A DNA stretch of 64,000 nt, taken from assembly GCA_030549495.1 (NCBI GenBank), contig JAUIRK010000461.1, positions 248,001-312,000 of the forward strand, in the 5' to 3' direction. The translations under genes were made by a program, and so were the position numbers. Under the pieces are notes generated by a model, which worked only from the letters and a program-made list of their open reading frames with translations, searched no databases and was not told the DNA's origin. The DNA is from Nectonema munidae. Taxonomy: Eukaryota; Nematomorpha; Nectonematoida; Nectonematidae. The first letter of the stretch is position 1. Every line of letters starts with the position of its first letter. This document shows positions 13,901 through 25,900 of the stretch, one piece after another.

Positions 13901-16900
13901 AAAATTATTGATATAAAGTTAGGTTTTTTTTTTAAATTTTTTACGTTATAGTCTGTTGGAAATTTTAATTGATATGTCAAATCGAAAAGGAAAAAATTGC
14001 TTTGGAGATAAATGGATTGACATTACAAGTGATGAATTCGAAGCCTATATTGGTTTACTCATACTTGCAGGAATATACAGATCTTGCTCTGAATCATTTC
14101 AATCTTTATGAGTTTCTTTTTACAGGAAGACCCATTTTTATGGCAACAATGTCAATACAAAGGGTTCAAAATATTTCACAAGTAGTTCGTTTCAATGAGA
14201 AACTAGACTCCAAAGGACAAACTTGCACCAATTAGAGAAATTTGGGATAAATGGATTGAAAATTTTCAACCCTTTAGAATTTCTTACTGTGATGAACAAC
14301 TCATACCTTTTAGAGCAATGTTTCCCAACTGCTGGTCCAAAGACAACTCTTTACTGGTCCACGAACAATTTTTCAAAAGCGAAAAGTATAGTGAAATTTC
14401 GCTTTTATAATTGCAACTATGATTGGCTATTTTTTAAATTTATTTTGTATAATAACTCAGATTATTTACTTATTTTCGTGCGAAAAGAGTACAGCTTTAT
14501 CTATAACTCTTCCCGACATAGACAGCTTGGTCAAATAAAAAAGAGTTCAGAAGCCTGGTTACAGCAAAAGCGCAAAATGAAATTTTATTGATTTGTTACT
14601 TTTATCTATTTTTTTTTGATTTTATAATAAATTTTTAATGAATTTTTGAAAGTTTTTCCCACAAAAATAATGCTGGTCCATACCATTTTTGCTTTTTGGA
14701 AAATGGTCGACGACTAGAAACGAGTTGGGAAACACTGTTTTAGAGGCAGGTGTGCTTTCAGACAGTACATGCCGAACAAGCCATCAAAGTATGGTATAAA
14801 AATATGGTGTTTGTGTTATGCAAAGAGTTCTTATGTTTATAACATGCAAGTTTAGACTGGCAAAAATCCGAATTCACAAACTTAAAAAAATCAAGCTTTT
14901 TGGGTAGTTTTAGATCTAACTTAAGGTTTGAAAGTATTTTTTCTTCACAATAATACAAAGGAACTATCTTTTCAATAAATAAAATTCTAAAATAAAAAAA
15001 TATGTTTCGATACGAGTATAAAAATTATCAATTTACAGTAAAATCTCGCTATTATGCCACCCTTCGGGGCCGACCAAAAGTGGCATAGTAGCGAGAGTGG
15101 CATAGTAGCGAGGGTTTTGTAAAAATAGCCTTATTTTTTCAAATAAAATCACATTTATTAAAAAACAGTTTTATTTTTTTATATATTTGTGTCCTATTCC
15201 AAAGCTCTCAAAAATGGTTGTCTGACGCATTTTCATATGGCGGATCTCAAGCATTTCTTGATCTAAACAATCGCACGCTTGCATCACTTTGAGCTTTACG
15301 CTACAATGCTGCATAAATTTTCGAACAGTGCTCCACGCTCTTTGGGCTTCTTGGAATTGAACCACTTCCTCTTCGATAGTTTCCTTGTCGTCTTCGCTTT
15401 CAATTTGTTCCTTGCTTTTCAGCACTTCCTCAGCTCTCCTCTAGCAGAAGAGAGCCACTAGTTGCGAGACGCTCGTCAGCATTGAGAAAGTCAGTTAGCT
15501 CAATCTCCTCGTTATTGTGCATCTTTTCCTCAGTAGGCAAAGCATTCCAAATCTCGAGCAACTCTTCATCTTTTGGCTCAATCTGATCAATTTCTTCTTC
15601 CACAAACTTAGCTTTTACAAAACAGTTTTTGATGACCGATTTGTTAACCTGCTCCCAAGCATACCGGCAACGTGTAGAGCATCAAGCAACGTGAACTTAA
15701 ACTCTCTTTCCTCGTCTATGGCTTCAAGCCTGCGAGAGAGCAAAGTTTCTTGTAGTGGCGTTTGAGACTCTCTATAACCCCCTGATCCATTGGTTGCGAG
15801 ATTGATGTTGTGTTAGGAGGAAAAAATAGCAGCTTTATATTGTCGAACTGGAGATCAGATGGGTGGCCACAGAAGTTATCGAGACAAAGCAGCACTTTGC
15901 GTCCCTGCTTGACGAGTCGCTCGTTCCACTCACGCAATGTTTCTTCGAAGAGCTCCGCCGTCATCCACGCTTTCGAATTTGCCTTGTATGTCACCGGAAT
16001 TTTTTGTTTTTGAAGGCACGCGGTTTCTTTGAATTGCCAATCACCAGAAGAGGAAGCTTTTCGTTGCCGCTCATGTTTGCTCCAACCAGAAGAGTGATTC
16101 TTTGCTTACTTTTTTACCTCCAGTGCACCGCTCTCCTCTGAAAGCCATGGTCTTGTTTGGTAGCAGCTGCCAGAAGAGTCCAGTTTCGTCTAGATTGAAG
16201 ACGTCTTCTGCAGAAAATTGTGCAAGCAAAGGTCGGAGAACCTGTTGTTGCCACTCAAAAAGAGATTGCAAATTTACCGCTCCTGCTTCTCCTTGTATTG
16301 TTTTAAAAGTAATGCCGTGACGCTTTTTGAAATTGTCCAGCCAACCGTCGCTTACCATGAATCCCGGAATGTGCATTATCTCGGCCAGTTTCATTGCCTT
16401 TTCTTTGACCAGACTTCCACTGACAGGCAGATTGTGTCCTCTCGCTTGTTTCAGCCACATGAGCACCCCTTCATCGAGATTTGGATCGTGAGCCTGCGTC
16501 AACTTAACGCGTTTCGATGAAAATCCAGTTTTGATTGCAGCCTCGATTGCATCCTTTTTGCTGAGAATGCTTTTACCGTAGTTCTCTTCACTTCAATACC
16601 CCATTTCTTGCTTATTTCTCTGGCCAGCTTGGACTGATTAGGCTCATTTTTTCGGCATCAATAATTTCTTTTTTCTGCTTTAGAGTGAAATCGGTTCGCT
16701 TGCGTTTTATATCTGACATGTTAATTTTTTACGCAAATAAAAACAATAAATCTAAAAAAATATATTCATTAATCTTGTAAAAAAAGTTGAGAAATATAAT
16801 TAAAAAACGCAACACACAAATAAATAGTGGCATAATAGCGAGATTAGGTGGTGGCATAGTAAGTTTATTTTCTACTGAATTTTGTCCGGACCGAGTGAAA

Positions 16901-19900
16901 GTGGCATAGTAGCGAGAGTGGCATAGTACCGAGGGGGCATAGTAGCGAGATTCTACTGTATATGAAAATTATAATTTTCGCATTTCATGTTTCTATCGAG
17001 CAACGCAGAATTTAAAATTTCATATAACTTTGAGGTTTGAGTCATATTGACCCGAACAAAATTGAACAAATTATAAGCAAATGAAATTGTGAATATATGA
17101 AAAAATGTTAAAACCATAAAATGTATGGAAAAAAATTTGTTTAAGATGAGCATAGTTTGAAAGTAAAAATATCTTTAAAAACGTTAAAAAATTGTTTAAA
17201 GTTAATTTTTTTAATTTGCTTATAATTTATATGGAAAATATAAAGAAAGGAGATTAGAATTTTTTTTTAATTGAAATTCAAATCTTCAAATATAAACAAT
17301 TTAGCATGCTAATGAATAAATGAGGGGGAAATTTTTATTTTTTACAAAATTCAATTACTTAGATTACTGTTAAAAGTTAGTTTTTTTCACTGCTAACTTT
17401 ATGGAGAAAAATTTTCAAACGAAAATGTAATTTTTTTTCACTAAATTTTTAAGAAAAAAAAGTTACATATTTTTATATATATTAGGATTTCAATATACAA
17501 ATATAAAATAGTGAAAATTATCCTTTTTATTTTGTAATCTAATCCAGAATTTTTAGTTTTTTTGTAGCAGAATCCTTAGACGTGCAAATTTTTGTATTTT
17601 GGTGATGATAAGGATAAAAATATTTGAATAGTTAAATAACTTATTTAGTTTCCTACCAAATTTCTTACAAATTCTTTATTTCCTCAATTTCAATCTATTT
17701 ATGTTATATAAAATTTTCTATTAAAGAACCTTTTTGGAGTCAGAGGTGGAAAATATTTATCCAAGAAGTGACCTATATGTCAAAATGATCAAGTTGAATC
17801 CTGACGCCCCTACAACCGAAGAGCATCGCGAAAAGGCCGTGACAAAGTTAAGATATATGCAAGTAACTATTTATACTAAGAGGTTGTATTATTTCTTTTG
17901 AATTCTGAGCTTTTGTTCTTCACATATTTACTTTATTTTATTCATTTTTAAAGTTTACTATTTTGTCCATCTATTATTATACATCAGACTCAATAAAACC
18001 ATTTAAAATTGTTTAATGACTTTATTTCGTTTCGATATTAACCCATTAATGCCCAACCATGGAATTAGATAAAAAAATCTTAATTCTCTTTTTTGTAATA
18101 TTACTCATTTGGTGTCAATAGCCAAAATTTCTTTTATAAAATTTAATACCGTTTTTAGTTTTTTGACAAACGGGTGTACACATATGTGCACGCTAGGAAG
18201 TTTTCTCTATCAAATTTAGAAAAGATAATGTTATAAAAGCGATAATACAATTTTATTTAATCTTAAAAACATTAGCACAATTTTGAAGTATGGAAGAGTT
18301 TAAAATGTCCACTGTCAATGCACAAAGCCACCTCACAAGTTTCACATATCACTCTGATTCGCTTTGCACATGAAGAAACAGCACATCTTACTTTGTCCAT
18401 CTGTTTTGGCCAGTGTGATCTTCCATGAAGTCGTACACTTTCATCTACTCTCACTTTGCCTTTTTTGAAAGGTTTTCTCAGGAAAATATTAATACATGCT
18501 TTTTTATCGCTCAAGGAAGATGAAACACTTCTCAAAAACCACAGTAAATCGTGGCCTTTGTTGTCGTTTGCCATCTTATACAGCATGAAGGAAAAGCGTA
18601 GACAAAAGGTTGGTGAAATGTGGCCGCCACCACTTTTTCGACTTAATGTGGATTCATAAGTTTCTCGGGGCCCAACTGCACCACTGTCCGCGGACTATGG
18701 GTGTCCAGGATGGCAAAAAGGCGGTTCTCCTTAGGGCGCTTTGCGCTTTCCTTCTGGCACAAAGAGTCGCCGAAGTACCCCTCCGATGGCGCCAGAAGAT
18801 TATGGGCATCCTCAACTATTATACGGCAACACTCCCAGGAAAATTTCGCATCATTTCGGCGCTGTATAATTGGGATGAGGCGCCCGAGCACAGCGAGTTG
18901 GTCCAGCTCGCCGTGCCTTACAACATGTCAACCATCGTCATCCCCTCCGTACCAGCAGATTCCGTCTACGTCAACGCCTTCTTGCAAGCCCTCGGATTTG
19001 TCACCTCGAAGGGCCAGGTGGTTCACCAAGACTGGCATATGCGGATTTGGAGTTTCAAGCAATAACTCTGGGAGATTTCCTCTGGCCCAGCAGGAAGATC
19101 TACTCCGATTCAATGGTCGCCATAGGCTGTATCCGAAAATTGGGCAGCAAGTCGTTCAAACAAGCCAGGATCCTCCTATGGCTCGAAGCATCCAGTGCCT
19201 GATAGATGCCCTCGGTAACGCCAAGGAACAGGTCAAGTCGGAGGACGATCCTGCGGAGGGCCCGTCACGCGCGCTCCCAAAGAACCCGATCCACTCCTTG
19301 AAGATTTGCACCATTGCCATAGATTCCATGGAATGGGTCACCTTCTTTGAAGCAATCTGGAGATCCTTCAGAGAAAAAACCAAAGATAGAATGGGAAGGT
19401 TCTCGCCTCTGGTGGCCTGAGCACCCATCGTCCGCGGACGGAGGTGGAATTGGGCCCCGAGAAACTCGATGGACTGCACGGGCGAGAGGATCGATTTCTT
19501 GACGTTTATGTGGATTCCGCATTCGTCTTCCAGAAACCGAGTGAAGGCCGTAGTGATCTTGGTTGTGGATTCCCAATCCTCCCTCAAAATCAAGAAGTCG
19601 TCTAGGTGTAAGATAAAGCGGAATTGGGCACGCTGTTTCACTGGTAGTCTTTCTTTGAAAGTTCCTAGCAGACGTGCCACCACGCTTTGTAGGACTGCTG
19701 GGCTAAAGCACGCCCCCATTGGCAACCTGGTGAACTGCCCCCCCCCCCCCCCCCCCCCCCTAACTTGATATAAAAGCAGTTTCTCCATTCCTTTTTGATT
19801 CTAATGCCATAAAACGCATCTGTAAGATCGAGTCGGGTGGCCCATTTGAATGAGAGCTGAACGTAGCGCAGCTGGAAGGAGGCCGTGAGCTTGATAGCTG

Positions 19901-22900
19901 GCGTGGCGAAGAGGTCCCGTGAGAAACCAAAATCTGCCACCAAACGAGTCTTCCCGTTGGCCTTGGGAACCAAGAAGCACGGCGAGACTATTCTAGGGCG
20001 AATCGCCTGTTTCAGTACGCCAGACTGGACAAGTCTCGGGAGAACCTCCTTTGTAAAGAACGATTTCTGCTCCTTAGGCGGTGCTGAGAACCTGGCGAAG
20101 GAGTGGAAGGGGGTTTGCTTATGAGCCTGGACAAGATTGAAAAATCTCTGGACAAGGATGCTAATTGTGCCCTTGTGTCGTAGGTCAACTGGAGCCTTAA
20201 AAAGCGGGGCAGTGACCTGGAAGGTGGAACCCAGGACGGGGGCCCCGAGCCTGACTGAGGTGGTAAATGAGGAGAGTAGTTTCTTACATGATGCGATGTC
20301 AATGATCGACTGGATCTGGTCCTCAGCCGTGTCTGGGCAGGGGTTCTCGTCCGGGTCAAACGACATCACCTGCGAGAAAGTGGTTTTAAAAAATCAATTG
20401 CTTCATCATTTTCTTTTTCGATTTTTTTTGCCTAGATTATTGAGTCATGTCCATCTTCCCGGGTAACATGAACACCATAAGCTTTGACTTCTTTTACTAT
20501 TCCATGCACTTTAACAGAATTGTGAGACTTTCCAAAACGATTATAACTCCATCTTTCTTTCAAAGGAACTTTCATAACATCAAAAAGAAAAGCTTTTGCA
20601 CTAACCAAATCACCTTTACGATACATAATATTACTAACAACTTGGTATTAAAATCAAGAGCAGCAAGCTACAAAAAAATCAGTAAAGTTTTATAAAAGAC
20701 AACACACATTGAATCATCAATCAACTGATGTATATCAGTGAGTTGTGCACACATGTATACACCAGGGTGCACCTGGTGTGCACATTTGTGAACAATTAAT
20801 TTTTCTTTAGAGTGAATGAGAGCAACTTTAATGCTTAAATTAATTGGGCATTATATCGTGTTATATAGCTCTTTAGCTCAACATAAATACTAAAAAAAAA
20901 GGAAAAAATATTTTTGAAAACCTTTCATTTTATCGAAGCATTTCAGCAACTATTTAAAGATAAAAACTTTAAAAAGTTTTTGAGAGTAACATAAAAGCAA
21001 TTATTATATTTATTTTTTTTCTTTTTGTGAGAGTGAAGGAGCAGAATAAAAATTAGAAAAACATTTAAAAACTGTTTTGATGTTTTTTTGATGTACACAT
21101 ATGTGGACACTAGGATATAATGGGTTAATTTCTTTGTATAACTCTGGTCCAGAAAATATACTAAACTAAAATAATAATTATTCTTTAAGACTAATTTTAT
21201 CTCATTATATTTAATTTTCAAAATTAAATTGGAAACTTTTTTTAAATAGAACATTTTTTTACATACTGTCAAAAAATACATTCCAATACTATTATTGTTG
21301 GAAAACATACTTTCTCCATATTTTTAATCTAATGCTTTATATTTCAGCTCCGAGAAAGCGAAAGTACAACACAATCTCTAGGCTTCCGAATTGATGGTTT
21401 AAAAGTAAAACTTTTTAGATATTTTATAATTTTACAAAATCATATAGCAATTATAAGCTTTGAAACTTTGAATAATGAGGCGTATCGATGTCTATTAAGG
21501 AGGAGGGGGGGATTGTCCTGAAATGAAACGTATAAAAAATAAATTCAGCCATAGTTTTAACTTATTAATTCTGGTGTTTTATTTATTGTATTCGTAAAGT
21601 TTTTCAACAAACAAAAAGTTAATGTGAAATTTTATTTACTAATAACATTTAAAAATATCTAAAAATTTCACTAAGATGAAGGATGATAATGATTTATCTT
21701 ATAACATTGGTGTTAAAAAGGCCTAGAGTGCCGATACTTTTTTTTACATTCACAAGATGTTGCAGAGTGCAATAGAAATTATATTATAAATATTTGGGTT
21801 GCAATACTGTTTAAAACTTTTTTGAAAAGTTGATGGTGTTTTACTTGCAATCTTCCATTTTTGCTTTTAATAACGCAATTCAGAACATAATGTTTGAGAA
21901 GCTGGAAGAGCATCCTTAAACCACTGAAAATTTCTGTTCAAACATTAAAATCTTTTATCTAATTAAAAATTATTTTCATTCTCAGAGCAGCTTTAATTTG
22001 AGTTTCACTAAATCTTATCCTTATTTGACTGGTTAACGCTATTTTATTAAGGCAGGAGTAAATTTTCCCTGATTCTCAAACAAGTGAAAACTACACGTCA
22101 TTGTATACAATTCTTGACAGATATGCCAGCCATATTTAGCTTAGAGGAAAATTTGGAAAAAATAAAATTGACATGATGCTCTTATAACGTCATCTTAAAT
22201 AAAAGGAAATAGTCATAAACAGTTCATTATACTCGGAGATAAAACGGAATTTTTTTTTGAGAAGCAATGTTTGAGGACGTCATCAAGTTGCTAAACATGA
22301 CAAATATCTTCTTCAATAAATATGCTAATAATCTATGATTAGGCAATGACTTTAATGACCTCAAAGCATGTTTAAATAGGTGGGGTAAATTTAGACCTTT
22401 CAACTAATAAAATAAATGGACCACCCTCATCCTATTAAGAAATTGAATAGTGATACATTTTCTATAATAATCTCCTGGTGTTTCAACTAACACGACTAAA
22501 AATTGAAATGATGTAATAGCCATTGTAAAACAACATATTTATGATGTCACAGTAGATCTAGTTTCAGTAGATATAAGGTGACCATTGCATTGAGCATTGC
22601 TGGTAAAAAAGTCAAATAATTACTGCATCGTATCTTTGTATCCTTCTTGTTTTGCATATGCAATACTATTTTGTCAAGAATTAACTACACAGCGATTTAT
22701 TTGTTGAGCAATGCAGCAAAAAATTCGCGAATCAACACCCTTCACTATATTACCTAAATTCCAGAATTTATTAAATAGTTTTACAAAATTAATTTATAAT
22801 GATTTGATTTTTACCCGCTTCACTCATTCTTGTCAACTAAACCAATTTTGGTTATTAACACATTAAGTCCCAATGTTACCATTTGGGAACATAAGTAATT

Positions 22901-25900
22901 TCATCTTCGTCTGCTTTTTTCAATGACTTTGAATATAAATCATCTGATTTCTATGGTACTCAATGGGTTAAAGTGAGAATAGCTTCTGAGAGAACTTCGT
23001 CACTAGTTTCATTCAGAACTGACTTCATTAAATCTATAAAAATTATTCCTTGATATTTTTTATAAAACAATTTTAAGCCTTTTATTTTGGCTAGGGTAAC
23101 ACGGTGTACGGTTGTTTAGATGACTGTCTTTGATACTACAAACTTGGGTTGAAATAAATGTTTCTTTCCTGGGATCCCGCTCTCATTTTTGACAATTTTT
23201 GCTGCCGGGATTTATCAATTTTTACTTTAATTGTTTAATAAAAGTACCCTTATTTTTGAATAGGTATACATATATCGTTAAAGCGACACTACTCTAAGTA
23301 TGGTTTTCTGTTTTTTGGAACTTTATACTTAGATAAGAAACTTTCATAGTATTCATCTTAATTAGCATTCCTTCGATCAAAAATGATATTAAACATTCAG
23401 TATAAGCACATTCGTTATAAGCACAGAAAGTTAAAGACCCATATACTTTAACAGTATATAAGATAGGAAATAATCGCTATAAGCACATATCTTTATAAGC
23501 ACATAGTAGTTGGTATAAGGTACATGGTTTGTATGACATTTACTTATAAATAATGATGGCTATCACAAACCATACACATGCTTACAAGCTATTAACATGA
23601 TTAGTCTACAACAGGGAGTATAGGCAGCTCTTATTAAAACTTTTTCATGCTATCTTACTTCATAACATATTGTATTTCACAGTTCATCTGTCATATTAAG
23701 CTTATTGTTTTCAAGTTTTGTTTTATTGTGTTATGCTGAGTGGAGAGAAAATACGTGAAATACTATGATAACCTATCAAAACTTGAAAGTAACTTTGATT
23801 TATTGTTTTTATTTTGTCACAAGCTGCTCTGACGAGAGAGGCTGAGTGAAGCAGTGTAGTTTATTATATACACTTAGTCTTAAATATTGAGTTTAACTTT
23901 GTTGTTGTCAAAGGTAAAAACTAGTCAAAATGCTCTTTCAATGATAACTGTGTATTTTTAATATTGTAATTGTGCATATTTTTTTCGCAATATCCATTAT
24001 GTGTTTTTTTAAATTTAATTTAAATTTGTTTAATGTACATTATAAAATTATATAAAAGTAAACACTACAAAATAGGCATATAAAAATAATTTTTTGTATT
24101 TTCTAAAATTACCTTTTTTTACTATTAAAAATTCGTTAATATATTCCGATCAACTAAAAGTAAAATTTCTTTTGAAGTCTCTTTCTTAGATTTCTAAAAA
24201 AAAATTTCTTTGTAAACTACATTCAACTTTTTCACTGATCGTTTGTTGGTATTTACTTATATGAGAACTTTTTAAGACTTTTAAACTTTAAAACATTGAT
24301 GTTATTACAACATTAGTGAATTTTATGTTAGACAGTTTTCCTCTAGATCAATTTTTCGCAACAAAAAATATAGTAAGTGTTTGATTTATTGAAAAATAAA
24401 TTCAAACTTCATAAATCTCATAGCTACATCTGATATTCTATTTTTTTTTTTGATTATTTTAGACTTATAATGTCCAATAAACTTAAAAATTTCAGTTTTG
24501 AATTTAAACTTCAAGTTGTTAAAGAAGTTGATCATGGGCTTAAAATTAGCGATATAGCCAAAAAATATGAACTCAGTCACACCTTAGTCAGTAGATGGAT
24601 CAAAGATAAAGAGAAGTTTTTGAAAATAAAGATTAAAAGAAAAAGAAGAAGAGCAGGGGTAATGCCTGATTTAGAAGATGCATTGTATGAATGGTTCTGC
24701 TTAATGAGAGAGAAAAAAGTTCAAATTTCAGGTCCTCTTTTAATTGAAAAAGCAAAACTACTTTATGATCATCAAATGGCTCAAACATCCAAAACAAGTA
24801 ATTTAACTTTTTCAACTGGTTGGCTACAAAAGTTTCAAAAACGATTTAATATTGTTCACAAATATCAGCACGGAGAAAAAGAAAGTGCAGATTCAAATAG
24901 TGCAGAAGAATGGAAAAAAATTTTTTTTGGAGAAAATTTTAACAAAATACTCTGAAGATTGTATATTTAATGTTGATGAAACTGGCATTTATTACAGAGC
25001 TACTCCAAATGGCACTCTTGCTAAAAAAATGAAATCTGTCAGCGGTAGAAAAAAAGCAATGAACAGACTCTCTTTATTGTTAGATACAAACATGTCTGGC
25101 ACTGAATAATTTACCCGTGCAATATACCTTCAACAAGGCCTCTTGGATGACTAAAAAATTTTTTAGTGATTGGCTGTTTAACCTAGATAATGAAATGATG
25201 AAAAAAACGCAAAATAGCTTTAGTAATGGACCAATGCCCTGCACATCCAAAAGACTTAAAAACATCCAATATTGAAATTTATTTTTTACCTGCCAACACA
25301 TCTTCAATTATACAACCCATCGATGCCGGTATTATTCGAAGTATTAAAGCACATTATAGAAAGAATCTGATGAGAACAGTTATACAGCGTTTGAATTGTG
25401 GACAGGATGATGACATGGAGAGGGCTGTAATATCTGTTACAATTCTTGATTCTCTTCATTTTTTGCAAGATTCATGGAACAGTGTTTCTCCTCAGGTAAT
25501 TAAAAATTGCTTCCAAAAATGTTTTAGCTGGAATTCTGAAGAACTGGCATCTTCAGAAAGCACAGTGCAGCTGAAGAAAATTTTTTCACTTCAGATTATA
25601 TTCACTGTGATGACGATTTAGAATGCTTCGAAACAGCAAACGACATCACAGAAAATTTGATTTCTGACAGTGAAAGTGAAAAAAGTGAAAACCAAGCTAA
25701 ATTCTCAGCCAAAGAAGCTTTGGAAATGATGGATGAAATTAAAAAGGTTTATGAGCAATTAGGAATTCCGACAATAGATTTTAAGAAAGCTCAAGAATCA
25801 CTCAGAAGTTATGTAATTGAGACAAGAAAACTGCGTCAATCTACTATTAAAGATTTTTTTTCAATCAATAAATAATTCTGTTTTAATTTAGTTATATTAA

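Larger units (their letters stand above)
13290..17055 (+). mobile_element. piggyBac fossil, host of two nested insertions
   Basis: The + strand encodes an acidic start ([16 protein letters not shown], 13641), then [59 protein letters not shown] and CDEQLIPFR, all in piggyBac order. After the MITE at 14316-14737 it resumes [19 protein letters not shown]. The C-terminal half is absent, and the Tigger at 15036 follows. Outer imperfect inverted repeats with a GGGTCxxxxTGACC core occur at about 13298-13322 and 17029-17052, with another at 13476-13500. Frame breaks occur between blocks. It lies in IP3K intron 3. Confidence 0.75.
18038..21128 (-). mobile_element. piggyBac element with its middle replaced by retroelement sequence
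   Basis: Outer boundaries are TTAA at 18038-18041 and 21125-21128, with inverted ends CCCATTAATG and TATAATGGG and subterminal inverted motifs GTACACATATGTG (18175, 21093). The minus strand keeps the transposase C-terminus at 18272-18645: [25 protein letters not shown], and the Cys-rich tail [19 protein letters not shown] of piggyBac ring-like domains. A separate minus-strand ORF, 20432-20626 ([17 protein letters not shown]), may be its N-terminal part. The catalytic middle is missing, and about 1.7 kb of retroelement fossil stands in its place. Confidence 0.78.

Noticed and set aside
13884-13922. IIDIKLG reading, first considered as the kinase DxKxG exon
   Set aside because: It fits the piggyBac frame around it and gives a two-residue gap in the kinase; the exon at 9822-9894 matches in motif and phase.
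16102-16520. Plus-strand ORFs over the Tigger
   Set aside because: Antisense shadows of the minus-strand transposase remnant.
18701-19420. 239-codon + strand ORF
   Set aside because: Mostly an off-frame reading of the retroelement fossil, across both of its opposed pieces.
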